Below, one piece after another: positions 1 to 9,757 of a stretch of 64,000 nucleotides of DNA. Below the pieces are notes generated by a model. The model was given only the letters and a program-made list of their open reading frames with translations. It was not told where the DNA came from and ran no database searches. The stretch is from Nemertoderma westbladi. Its lineage: Eukaryota; Xenacoelomorpha; Nemertodermatida; Nemertodermatidae. The stretch is from NCBI GenBank assembly GCA_032718475.1, contig JAUCBJ010006753.1:1-64000 (forward strand). The letters are read 5' to 3'. A program made the position numbers and the translations under genes. Position 1 is the stretch's first letter; each line of letters opens with the position of its first letter.

Positions 1-1309
1 AGTATTTTTATATTTTAGAAACTGTGATTTTGTATATTTTATAGACTTAAATCCCATTTTCTGGGAGCGGTGTAAAAGCTTTTGTGGGATAACTGATACG
101 TTTGCCTTTGCTGGCCAGTTCCCCCCAGGCGCTGGAATACTCTAAAAAGGTTCTCTAACTGTATATATATTCCCCTCGCCCGCAAGGTACCGTTACAGGT
201 GTTTTAACGGACATAAAAGTAATTCTGCTATATACGTGTTTTGGCGGACATGGTAAGGCAAAAAACTTGTAATGCACCAACTACCTTTCACAGCTTAGCC
301 GTGATGATTCATATTACGACATCTAACAGCTGGTTGCTGACATGGAAACAGCCATTGGACGCGTGGTTCTTTGTTTGGCTTGAGCCAATCAGAGCGATTT
401 TTCCTGTCGATGTGTAGCTTTTCAGCCGATCATAAGGAGAGTGTTCAGTCTTACTGTTTTTACTTGATACTTTGTTGTTATTGCTGTCTAAGCCAGAAAC
501 ACCGGCCTTTTGGGAAGAACTCTAGTAAACTGCTTAAATTATCGAAAGTATAAACTGTTACCTTAATCTAATTAATCAATCAAATCCTAAAATATCTCAA
601 TAACTCACTATTAATCATATTGTTTGTACTGTTATTTACCGTCAGTTATTAATTGTACCTATTTGTTGATGGAAATATTGCTCTTTGGATAATAAGGATA
701 AATCACCCAAATTCCCAATTTTCTTGATACACTACAGGTTAGAGAGACCGGCTATACATAACAATTGCGATTTATATTAATGTGGTGTGTATTGAATCCA
801 ATGTTATTTAGCAGACCCTACGTGAGTCAATTGCTGCTCTCTTTATGTGTGATCAAATATACTGACTGTCGGCAGAATAGTGTGCATGATTGTGATTGGT
901 AACAAAGTATTTCCTAAAGAATACGCTTTATACTTCAATCATAAGCAGTATCGTTGCGTTTTAGTATAAGTCTTAGTTCTGTTTAAATAGATAAAGCGCC
1001 ACGTCCTAAAGGAACTGTTAATATTTCCCGAAAGCCAATAATACCTGTCAGAGATTAATTATTAACGAAATATCGAATAATACAGTAGGTATACACTGCA
1101 ACCTTACACTGCAATAATAAAATTTAAGCATCCGAATTCAGTCTCCCGGGTGTAGATCCATCGGGTGAATGATCGCGCATGGGCTGACTTCGGCTAATGT
1201 TTTGTGTATTAGCATAAATTGTTGTCGTATGCTAAAGGTGTTTTAATTAACGAAAAGACATATAAATTTTGGCAGGTTAAACTGCTAAAGGTCTTCAAAA
1301 GCGCGAACA
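1..1309 (+). mobile_element. 3' end of unclassified LTR element, copy A (tail plus LTR 71-1309)
   Basis: The first 70 bases match the stretch just after the ORF of copy B (25561-25633) and the reverse complement of copy C (50721-50790). A purine-rich CTGGGAGCGG precedes TGTAAAAGC, and the shared homology of all three copies ends at GCGCGAACA, so I infer a TG...CA LTR of about 1.24 kb at 71-1309. It holds no ORF of note; a 60-codon frame at 371-553 is probably chance. The coding part lies outside the window. The family is not assigned; the LTR boundaries are inferred from where copy homology stops. Confidence 0.6.
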
Positions 1310-2430
1310 AACTTTGTCTTTCAACCGTCCCAACCAGAAGAACTTTGTCTTTCAACCGTCCCAACCAGAAGAACTTTGTCTTTCAACCGTCCCAACCAGA
1401 AGAACTTTGTATTTCAACCGTCCCAACCAGAAGAACTTTGTCTTTCAACCGTCCCAACCAGAAGAACTTTGTATTTCAACCGTCCCAACCAGAAGAACTT
1501 TGTATTTCAACCATCCCAACCAGAAGAACTTTGTATTTCAACCGTCCCAACCAGAAGAACTTTGTCTTTCAACCGTCCCAACCAGAAGAACTTTGTCTTT
1601 CAACCGTCCCAACCAGAAGAACTTTGTCTTTCAACCGTCCCAACCAGAAGAACTTTGTCTTTCAACCGTCCCAACCAGAAGAACTTTGTCTTTCAACCGT
1701 CCCAACCAGAAGAACTTTGTATTTCAACCGTCCCAACCAGAAGAACTTTGTATTTCAACCATCCCAACCAGAAGAACTTTGTATTTCAACCGTCCCAACC
1801 AGAAGAACTTTGTCTTTCAACCGTCCCAACCAGAAGAACTTTGTCTTTCAACCGTCCCAACCAGAAGAACTTTGTCTTTCAACCGTCCCAACCAGAAGAA
1901 CTTTGTCTTTCAACCGTCCCAACCAGAAGAACTTTGTATTTCAACCGTCCCAACCGGAAGAACTTTGTCTTTCAACCGTCCCAACCAGAAGAACTTTGTC
2001 TTTCAACCGTCCCAACCAGAAGAACTTTGTTTTTCAACCGTCCCAACCAGAAGAACTTTGTCTTTCAACCGTCCCAACCAGAAGAACTTTGTCTTTCAAC
2101 CGTCCCAACCAGAAGAACTTTGTCTTTCAACCGTCCCAACCAGAAGAACTTTGTCTTTCAACCGTCCCAACCAGAAGAACTTTGTCTTTCAACCGTCCCA
2201 ACCAGAAGAACTTTGTATTTCAACCATCCCAACCAGAAGAACTTTGTATTTCAACCGTCCCAACCAGAAGAACTTTGTCTTTCAACCGTCCCAACCAGAA
2301 GAACTTTGTCTTTCAACCGTCCCAACCAGAAGAACTTTGTCTTTTAACCGTCCCAACCAGAAGAACTTTGTCTTTCAACCGTCCCAACCAGAAGAACCTT
2401 GTATTTCAACCGTCCTAACTGGAAGAACTT
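1310..2430. repeat. 31-bp tandem minisatellite, about 36 copies
   Basis: The unit is 31 bp (AACTTTGTCTTTCAACCGTC plus CCAACCAGAAG) and is repeated about 36 times with few substitutions (TCT/TAT, CCG/CCA). Because 31 is not a multiple of 3 and the unit has no stop in any forward frame, all three forward frames stay open for over 300 codons and spell the same 31-residue cycle in different phases. These are composition-driven frames, not a gene. The array starts exactly where the LTR of copy A ends. Confidence 0.95.
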
Positions 2431-2898
2431 TATGTCTTTGTGTGCTGTATGTCAGTCTATAAATCATTGCAGTTCTTTTTACAGAGTTTACCACGTAATA
2501 GTACTTTGGATAATATACATAATCTTCGGTTGTGCTATCTTCTCTTAGCACAACCAATCACCACCAACCATTGTAGAAAATATTATAATCAAACACACAG
2601 TACTACTGTACCGTACAGTAGGGTTGTATATTACCAGTACTTACAGTACATTATATTGTAATAAGGGTTTAAATTTGTAGTACATTTTAATTTTTTTATT
2701 ACCAAAAATATTATGCTCACAATTAATCATAACATAATAATTTACTAATAAGTATAATATTAAGCCAAAATATAGGCAAAACAGCCAACTTAGTTATGCT
2801 CACAGTCACAATTGACATAACATAATAATTTACTAATAAGTAAATATAGCTCATGTACAGAATAAATTTGAGTTTGTTTGTGTGATTTGAGTTATCTG
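2431..2898. other. AT-rich gap, no gene seen
   Basis: AT-rich sequence between the minisatellite and the BEL/Pao relic. It contains a short local duplication (TAACATAATAATTTACTAATAAGTA at about 2738 and 2817, given here only as location and gist). It may include 3' untranslated or LTR sequence of the minus-strand BEL/Pao element, but no LTR partner is present to prove it. Confidence 0.5.
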
Positions 2899-4258
2899 TT
2901 AATCTTGTTCCAGCAAGCATAACCGTTGTATGGGGCGTTTATATTCACTCCCATCCTTAGTTCTTAGTAATACAGATCTCACATTTCCCTGTTCATCAGG
3001 GTATGTTTCTATAATGCGCCCCCAGGGCCATTGAGAACGAGGTATTAACGTATCAACCTCAGGTTGTAGGAGAAAGACATCATTAAGTTTTAAGTTATCC
3101 CGTTGTCTATTCCATTTAGAGCGTTCATGTAATAAGGTAATATATTCATTAACCCAACGTTCCCAAAATATCTGGGCTAGGAACTGTCCTTGTTTCCATG
3201 TCAATGAACTATAGATATCCGTATCATCAGACTCACCGACAGGGATGTTTCTTGCTTCTCTCTGGAGTAGTAAGTGTTGGGGAGTCAGTGGTTCGGGCGA
3301 GGTAGGGTCGCTGCTAATGGCAGTCAATGGTCGACTATTCATTATGCCTTCAGCTATTACTAAGTAAGTGTTTAAAGTATCTTCGGTAACTAAGTTATCT
3401 TCTAACGAAGCAAGTAATATACGTTTGGTTGACTGAATTAAACGCTCATAAAAACCTCCAGTATGAGGGGCGTATGGAGTGAGAAATAACCAATCTACAT
3501 CCGAATCAGTATCGACAAACTTCCAATCAATGCTATTTTTATTTAAAAATGCATTAACACTCTCCTCTTTGGCAAATTGCTCAAGCAACTTGATTGTCGA
3601 GTCAGAACCAACAAAATTTGTTCCTTTGTCACTTATTATTTGTTGAGGTTTGCCACGTCGGCTACAAAAGCGATGCAATGTATTTAAGAAGGCATCAGCT
3701 GATTTATCTACAGCCAACTCTAAGTGTATAGCTCGACAATTTTGACAAGTGTATAATATCCCATATCTTTTAATAGTACCTCTAGCATATTTCACATTCA
3801 TTGGGCCAAACATGTCGACACCTACAAATGTAAACGGAGGTAGATATGCTGTCAAACGAGTTACTGGTAGTGGAGCTTCTATTTGTTCAAGAAATCGACC
3901 ACGCACTTTCCTACAAGTGAAACACTTTGTAAGTAAAGTCTTAATAGTTCGTTGAGCTGTTAGAATCCAAAAGGATTTGCGAATCTCACTAGCTACTACA
4001 GAGAATCCCATATGGCCACACTTTATATGAGTTTGCCAGATTATTGCCCTGGTTATAAAACTCTGTGCTGGGAGAATAGTTGGATATGCTGTACTATAGG
4101 GAACCAAGGCACGTTCTATTCTACTCCCAACACGAAGGATGTGATCGCCATCGAGAAAAGGTGTTAAGTTCTTAAGCTTGCTTTTACGCGTGACTGGTTT
4201 GCCACTAGAAATTCTATCAATATCCTGAAGAAATTCCCGCCTCTGTGCATATCGTACC
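2899..4258 (-). pseudogene. BEL/Pao pol relic: integrase and C-terminal DUF5641-like domain
   Basis: Minus-strand frame, open to a TAA at 2899, encoding the C-terminal part of a BEL/Pao polyprotein. Visible in order: the linker ending in a PFLDGDHILRVGSRIE-like stretch, the zinc-binding HxxxxH...CxxC region (IKCGHMGFS, CFTCRKVRG), the integrase core with catalytic Asp in VGVDMFGP, Asp in ISDKGTNFVG and Glu in GGFYERLIQSTK, and the C-terminal SRWPWGRI/RPIQRLCLLE-type domain typical of BEL/Pao. Gag, protease, RT and RNase H are missing. The open frame continues to 4482 only because it runs through the gypsy LTR inserted at 4259. A few codons of the relic may resume at 8828 beyond the insertion. 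Confidence 0.85.
4254..4258. repeat. Left 5-bp target-site duplication GTACC of the gypsy-like element
   Basis: GTACC immediately precedes the 5' LTR and recurs at 8823-8827 immediately after the 3' LTR. Five bases is the usual staggered cut of Ty3/gypsy integrases, so this is an original insertion into the BEL/Pao relic. Confidence 0.93.
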
Positions 4259-4481
4259 TGTAGTGAGTGAAAGCTCAAAGGATCTAAGTTCAGGTAATCA
4301 GTATTGTCAGTTCGGGACTGTACCGGTAGTGAGTTGTTACTGCTGTACTGCAATACTGCAGTACTGCAATACTGCGATACTGCTGCTGTTTGTTGTATGT
4401 AATGCAGAATACTGGTGTGCGGATCTAATATCATAAAAATACTGATACTTAATATATGCAATATATGATCTACGCAACACA
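4259..4481 (+). repeat. 5' LTR of the gypsy-like element (223 bp)
   Basis: Begins TGTAGTGAGTG and ends ACGCAACACA; near-identical to 8600-8822. It contains a run of TACTGCAA/TACTGCAG-type short repeats (about 4341-4390). The promoter should lie in this LTR; I cannot pick a specific start site. Confidence 0.95.
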
Positions 4482-4529
4482 AGCTAACCGGCCGTTGTTA
4501 GTGCTATACCGGTACCGAGTATTATTATA

Positions 4530-5453
4530 ATGGCGCCTAAGATATCAGACTACGTCAGCAAGTACGACGGAACGAGCGACCCGTGTGCATGGTTAAACAC
4601 GTTTAATGATATTTTTGAAATATTAATGATTGAATCGAAACTAAACGAAGAGAGTCGAGCGACCTACTTGCGATTATGCTTGAAAGGGGCAGCTCACGAT
4701 GTAATTAGCCAATTAACAGAAATTGAGAAAAGGGATTTTGATGTGATTCGTCGCAAGTTGATCGAGGCATTCGCAGATACCGCTTATACAGCATACGAAA
4801 AGTTCAAGAATCGAACGTTGCTGGGAAACGAAACAGCTGACACATATTTAGCTGACTTACGGCGTTTGATATCTTTGTTTACCGAGGATACAAAAAGTAA
4901 ATGTGCGAGTGACATACTTGCAGTTCAATTCGCGAATGGACTCCCAGATAGCGTACGTAGCGAAGTTAAGGCGATGGCAGGTAAGGTTGCAATCGAGGAG
5001 CTATTAGGTCAAGCGAGACGAATGTTAGCGGAACAACACGTCACTGTCGAGAGATTTGGTGCTTTGGGAATTCGCGGTTGGCAAAATCGCGGGAGAAGTG
5101 GAATGGGAGGAGGATCGGGCGTTGGTCGCGGTGCCAGTGCGAATTATGGGTATGGTAGCAGTGGGCGTGGCAATGGTAACGATGGACGATGCTTTCAGTG
5201 CGAGCAATTTGGACATTTTGCACGTGATTGTCCAAACAGTATTCGAGGAGCAAGGGGAGGAAATAGCGATGCTTGCTTTAAATGTGGTGAACCCGGTCAT
5301 GTTGCTAGGGGTTGTCGTGGTGGTGGACGTAATAACACTACTGGTGGAAATTCTGGAGTCCTGGGAAATAGATGGCAGGGTAATGGTGATGCTCAGTCGG
5401 GAAACGGGAGGCGAGGGCCGTTGCAGCCAACGGACGGTTCCTCGCAAAATTAG
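4530..5453 (+). CDS. gag: Gag of the gypsy-like element (307 aa)
   Basis: Starts at the first ATG after the 5' LTR (4530). The N-terminal part (YDGTSDPCAWLNTFND) resembles gypsy capsid starts, followed by an alpha-helical capsid-like region, a Gly/Arg-rich linker from about residue 185, and two CCHC zinc knuckles: CFQCEQFGHFARDC and CFKCGEPGHVARGC (both CX2CX4HX4C). These bind RNA in nucleocapsid proteins. The frame ends at TAG 5451-5453. The pol frame lies in -1 relative to gag and is open upstream to at least 5399, so -1 frameshifting in the overlap is a plausible expression route, though I see no canonical slippery heptamer. Confidence 0.92.
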   Translation: MAPKISDYVSKYDGTSDPCAWLNTFNDIFEILMIESKLNEESRATYLRLCLKGAAHDVISQLTEIEKRDFDVIRRKLIEAFADTAYTAYEKFKNRTLLGNETADTYLADLRRLISLFTEDTKSKCASDILAVQFANGLPDSVRSEVKAMAGKVAIEELLGQARRMLAEQHVTVERFGALGIRGWQNRGRSGMGGGSGVGRGASANYGYGSSGRGNGNDGRCFQCEQFGHFARDCPNSIRGARGGNSDACFKCGEPGHVARGCRGGGRNNTTGGNSGVLGNRWQGNGDAQSGNGRRGPLQPTDGSSQN

Positions 5454-5476
5454 AGAACATTGTCCCAGTTGTTGGC

Positions 5477-8455
5477 ATGCAGGTTCGGGATGAAACAGGG
5501 AGGGAGTTTAAAGTAAACACGCTTATAGATTCTGGCTGTAGCAAATCTCTGGTATCCTATCAATGGTGTAAACAGAGAAATATCTGCGTAAAATATTATT
5601 CTGAAGAAAACAGGAAACATAATATTGTAATGTTAGATGGCGAGTCAGAGACCCAGGTGATTGGCGACATTGTTATAAACATTGATAAAATAGATGGTAT
5701 TGTGCAACAACTTTCAAACACTTTTCTAGTTATTTCAAAAATACTGAATGGAGAGATGGTAATTTTGGGGTACGATATCATAAAGCAGATGAGTCCAATT
5801 ATGTTGATAAAGGTGCTTCATGGAAAAACCAACCAGTGTGCGCTGAACGAAATGGTAGGCGGAGCTGCCAAGATGAGTGATGTCGTTGTAAACTCACCAC
5901 CATTGACTGCTGTTAAATCAAGAGTTGAACCTATAATCGAATTGAATGAGTCGGATTTCCACTGCACATTCGATGGTAAGGACTGGATAGCTGAGTTTAA
6001 ATGGAAAAATGGACAGATTCCAACGCTGCATAACACCGTGACCCAGTATAAAATTCGTCCCGATCATCAAGATATGTTTGAGAAAGCAATGGAAGAGTGG
6101 ATCGATCAAGGTTGGATTATTGAGTATGATCCACTTCAACATGGAGAAGTGAAGGGAACATTACCGATCATGGGTAAGCATGAGCCGAAGAAGGAGCGAA
6201 TTCGTCCTATATTGGACTATAGAGAACTTAATCGTTATATTGAAAACTCTCCAGGACGTGAAGCTGCGGTGTGCGGGGAGAAAATGCGTATCTGGCGCCG
6301 TATGGGAAGTAAAACTGCTATTGTAGATTTACGCTGGGCGTATATGCAAATTAAAATAAGTGAATCCTTGCGAACCTTTCAAACTGTGGTCTATAAGGGG
6401 CGTCGGTACATCGTGACGGTTATGGGATATGGGATGGCACCTGCTCCAAAAATCATGGACCGTGTGGTCGAGACAGTTTTGGCTGAGAATGAGGAAGTGG
6501 GTAACTCTAGTGCTAATTTTCGGGATGACATTTATATTAATACAGATCGTATTTCGGCAGATAAAGTTCGCATGCACTTAGCTGAATATGGGTTGATAAC
6601 AAAACCATCAGAACCAATTCAAAATGGTAGTCGAGTACTTGGATTACGTATCACCGAGGATCGAAATGGTAGGTTGTTATGGAATCGAGCCTCTGAGATA
6701 CCTGATAAAGTTCCTGATAGAATAACGCGACGTGATTTATATGTGTTGTGTGGTAAATTGATTGGCCACTACCCGATATCAGGATGGTTACGGCCCTCTT
6801 GTGCGTGGCTACAAAGATGCTGCAGTGGTATTCCATGGGATTGTGTAGTGGACGACAGCATACAGGTAATGATGAAAGAAACAGTGGAACTCTTAAAAAC
6901 TGATGATCCAGTGACAGGAGAGTGGGTGGTTCAGTCTACAACCCGTGGTGTGGTGTGGACTGATGCAAGTTCAATCGCAAAAGGAATCATTATCGAGATT
7001 GGTGGTACAACAGTGGAAGACGCTGCTTGGTTACGGAAGGCAAACGATTCCAGTCACATCAACGTTGCTGAGCTTGACGCAGCTATCGAAGGCTTGAATT
7101 TAGCTATAGATTGGGGCCTAAAAGAAATAGAATTGATGGTCGATTCGAAGGTGGCATTCAGTTGGTTAAAGGCCGTGGTTACTGATTCTCATCGCATTAA
7201 AACTAAGGGACAGTCGAGAAAATTAATCACTAGACGTCTAGACCTGTTAGCAACCACAATCAAAGAATTTGAGCTCACTATTCATCCTTATCTAATCGGT
7301 ACGAATGAAAACAAAGCAGATCCGATGACTCGGGTTCCCAAGACATGGCTAAAACAAAATGTTGAAGAATGCGATGAAGATACAACTATACAAGCAGACG
7401 TTGCAGCTGTTACTGATATACGTGATAGAGTTACTGAGATACATCAAATATTTCATCCTGGAGTGGAGCGCACAACCGAATTATGTGCTCAAGATCGTGA
7501 ATTGAACAGCCAAGTGAATAAAAAACTCATTAGAGAGGTCTGTCATCAGTGTCCCCAATGCAGCAGCATCGACCCAAGTCCTCTTCATTGGGACGCAGGT
7601 TCCACGAAAGTAAAGCATGCATGGACCCGACTATCAATAGACTTTGTCGAATATGGAACTCGCCATTATCTCTCTGTCAAAGATTGTGCAACGAGCTACA
7701 CAATAATTCGGCGTGTTGCGAATCTAACTGCAGCCAGTGCAATCCGGCAACTGCAACAGATTTTAACAGAAATGGGCCCCCCGGATCAAGTTATTGCGGA
7801 CCATGGCCCAGCGTTTTGGAGCACAGACTTGCAAGAATTCATGAAGTTGAGGGAAGTACAGTTGTCATATGCATGTGCCTATCGCCCTCAGGGCAATCCT
7901 GTTGAACGAGTACATCGAACTGTCAAGGCCTGGGCTGCGCGATCTGGTAAAACACTGGAACAGGCCGCTTTCTGGTTTAATAACACCAAAGGGAGAAACA
8001 AAGACACGACGCCAGCTGAGACGTGTTTCCGAGGTCTCGCAGAACGTAGATCAAAGTTGCCTGGAATCACCCCTGTTGAAATTGCAGTAGACACAACAGT
8101 GCCAATGCACAAAATAGCACCTGGTGATTGGGTATATGTTAAACCGGGTAGCCATGTGAAGTGCTGGAGACAGTGGAAAGGTCCAGTTCGTGTAGACTCG
8201 GTGGACAACTGGGCAGTGGTAATTAAAGGAGTAAGAAGACATTTTAACGATGTCAGAAAAACATGTGAACCAGAAAACATCTACCAACCAGAACGTGACA
8301 TATATCATAGTATGGAAGGCGACAATGGCAGTGATGACGATGATAGCGAGTATAAAGACGAAGACGATGACTCTCATGATGAGGTAACTGCTAGGCCAAC
8401 GACGCGCATCGGTCGTCAAGTACGCCCCCCCTCAAGGTATATTGAAGAGTGTTGA
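5477..8455 (+). CDS. pol: Pol of the gypsy-like element: PR-RT-RH-IN (992 aa from ATG)
   Basis: Protease active site LIDSGCSKS near residue 16. RT about residues 190-400, with motif A AIVDLRWAYMQI, a GYGMAPAPKIM motif where most gypsy RTs have FGLxxAP, and catalytic FRDDIYI instead of YxDD but with both Asp kept. RNase H about 490-600 (VWTDASS, HINVAELDA, MVDSK). Integrase about 640-880 with HPGVERTTEL and CPQC zinc-binding residues and the D,D,E set in LSIDFVEYG, IADHGPAF and NPVERVHRTVK. The acidic C-terminus ends in a RQVRPPSRY-like motif. Frame is open upstream of this ATG, so the true product may be a gag-pol fusion by -1 frameshift. Termination is TGA. All catalytic residues I can check are present. 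Confidence 0.94.
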   Translation: MQVRDETGREFKVNTLIDSGCSKSLVSYQWCKQRNICVKYYSEENRKHNIVMLDGESETQVIGDIVINIDKIDGIVQQLSNTFLVISKILNGEMVILGYDIIKQMSPIMLIKVLHGKTNQCALNEMVGGAAKMSDVVVNSPPLTAVKSRVEPIIELNESDFHCTFDGKDWIAEFKWKNGQIPTLHNTVTQYKIRPDHQDMFEKAMEEWIDQGWIIEYDPLQHGEVKGTLPIMGKHEPKKERIRPILDYRELNRYIENSPGREAAVCGEKMRIWRRMGSKTAIVDLRWAYMQIKISESLRTFQTVVYKGRRYIVTVMGYGMAPAPKIMDRVVETVLAENEEVGNSSANFRDDIYINTDRISADKVRMHLAEYGLITKPSEPIQNGSRVLGLRITEDRNGRLLWNRASEIPDKVPDRITRRDLYVLCGKLIGHYPISGWLRPSCAWLQRCCSGIPWDCVVDDSIQVMMKETVELLKTDDPVTGEWVVQSTTRGVVWTDASSIAKGIIIEIGGTTVEDAAWLRKANDSSHINVAELDAAIEGLNLAIDWGLKEIELMVDSKVAFSWLKAVVTDSHRIKTKGQSRKLITRRLDLLATTIKEFELTIHPYLIGTNENKADPMTRVPKTWLKQNVEECDEDTTIQADVAAVTDIRDRVTEIHQIFHPGVERTTELCAQDRELNSQVNKKLIREVCHQCPQCSSIDPSPLHWDAGSTKVKHAWTRLSIDFVEYGTRHYLSVKDCATSYTIIRRVANLTAASAIRQLQQILTEMGPPDQVIADHGPAFWSTDLQEFMKLREVQLSYACAYRPQGNPVERVHRTVKAWAARSGKTLEQAAFWFNNTKGRNKDTTPAETCFRGLAERRSKLPGITPVEIAVDTTVPMHKIAPGDWVYVKPGSHVKCWRQWKGPVRVDSVDNWAVVIKGVRRHFNDVRKTCEPENIYQPERDIYHSMEGDNGSDDDDSEYKDEDDDSHDEVTARPTTRIGRQVRPPSRYIEEC

Positions 8456-8599
8456 ATAATAGTGGTACTTTGCGAATTATTTCGAACTAACCTGAGATCA
8501 TTATCATATGGCAGCGCATGACTACCAAACTAAAACTGAAACTATGGCACACTTACAGTACATTGTATTAAATTAAAGTTTTGAAAAAACTGGGGGGGA

Positions 8600-8822
8600 T
8601 GTAGTGAGTGAAAGCTCAAAGGATCTAAGTTCAGGTAATCAGTATTGTCAGTTCGGGACTGTACCGGTAGTGAGTTGTTACTGCTGTACTGCAATACTGC
8701 AGTACTGCAATACTGCGATACTGCTGCTGTTTGTTGTATGTAATGCAGAATACTGGTGTGCAGATCTAATATCATAATAATACTGATACTTAATATATGC
8801 AATATATGATCTACGCAACACA
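8600..8822 (+). repeat. 3' LTR of the gypsy-like element
   Basis: Matches the 5' LTR apart from two substitutions. It is immediately preceded by a polypurine tract CTGGGGGGGA (8590-8599) that would prime plus-strand synthesis, and followed by the GTACC duplication at 8823-8827. Confidence 0.95.
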
Positions 8823-8827
8823 GTACC

Positions 8828-9757
8828 AGACACTGACAGAGGGTTAGAGGGTTTGCTTGCAGATACACACAATAAAAGGTACCGCACCGATTAACAAGCT
8901 GACAAGTACCGGTAGCTTACCGTCTACAGTACCTACCTAAAGACAGAAAAGGCTGACAGACAGACCGAGATTTGAGCTTTATATCTGTCAAAGTCAACTC
9001 AACTAATCCCCTACTGCCAGACTGCCCTACCTGAACATAGGCCGAATACAAAGTGACAATACAGTAGGCTGGTAGGCCTACAGCAGTAGGTGTAGGCCCC
9101 CTGCCTACTGACCTAATACTGTAATAAGGTAATAGGGCCTATCTGCCTATAGCTGAATAGCTCTAGGGAGATTCTAGGGCAGTAGGGTGTATCTAAAGGT
9201 AAAGTGTCACTACTGCACTAGCTAATTGGCCTAATATCAGGATTTCAACTTTAATGCATTTCTGCATTTAGCAGTTTAGTGCTTTTGCTTATTTTTTGCA
9301 CTGTGAATACCGCACGGTGTCATCGTCCATTCACGTACTGACGTATGCCAACTTGCGGTAGTCCGGGTAAACCTATGCAGGTGATGAAAACTATAGTACT
9401 TTGTTCATACGCACAAGAACTCCTCTGGACTTTATTATATCAGACGGTACAGGCACAGGTTGACAGGTTAATATAAACAGTAATACAAACAACCTAACTA
9501 TTAATTGTCGACTGACAGAACCTGTGACTGATTGACATTGATATCTACCAAAAATATATAGTCCGTGTGGTGCAAAAAATACTAGCGTTTACACCACATA
9601 GGCAGACATGCAGACTGGACAATAATTCCAGTCAGTATAATATGCACGTCAGTACTGCAGTATAGTAATCACATAGGAGACAATCAGACATATAGTTATA
9701 GCTGCATACTGAAATTATAATTTATGTTTATATGTACCGTTATTGAGTTGCTGTGTT
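8828..9757. other. No gene; BEL/Pao residue and probable CR1 5' UTR
   Basis: No reading frame of substance. The first few dozen bases, read on the minus strand, continue the interrupted BEL/Pao frame for a short distance (in phase with the codons at 4258). The part nearest 9757 is presumably the 5' untranslated region of the CR1-like LINE, whose 5' boundary I cannot fix. Confidence 0.45.

Larger units (their letters stand above)
4259..8822 (+). mobile_element. Intact Ty3/gypsy-like LTR retrotransposon
   Basis: Complete 4.56-kb element: 223-bp LTRs (4259-4481, 8600-8822), TG...CA ends, GTACC target duplication, gag, pol, and a G-rich polypurine tract just before the 3' LTR. The LTRs differ at two positions by my reading, so the insertion is recent. 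No ORF-breaking lesion is seen. I do not see a canonical TGG-starting primer binding site directly after the 5' LTR. It is inserted in a minus-strand BEL/Pao integrase. Domain order PR-RT-RH-IN places it with Ty3/gypsy-like elements, but the RT is divergent, so the clade is unassigned. Confidence 0.95.

Noticed and set aside
1310-2430. Possible CRISPR array
   Set aside because: Direct tandem repeats without unique spacers, in eukaryotic transposon-rich DNA.
1219-2462. Three overlapping 320-400-codon forward frames over the 31-bp array
   Set aside because: All three spell the same repeat in different phases because the unit has no stops and is 3n+1 long; typical minisatellite artefact.
2899-4482. 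A 527-codon integrase ORF with a novel N-terminus
   Set aside because: The first roughly 75 codons are translated from the inserted gypsy LTR (the same codons appear at 8542-8868), so they are not part of the BEL/Pao protein.
5025-5447. Minus-strand frame of 140 codons opposite gypsy gag
   Set aside because: Shadow of the gag zinc-knuckle region; Ser/Thr-rich low complexity from the antisense of Gly codons.
9001-9700. RNA gene or small ORF in the 5' flank of the CR1-like LINE
   Set aside because: No tRNA-like fold, conserved box or meaningful frame seen.
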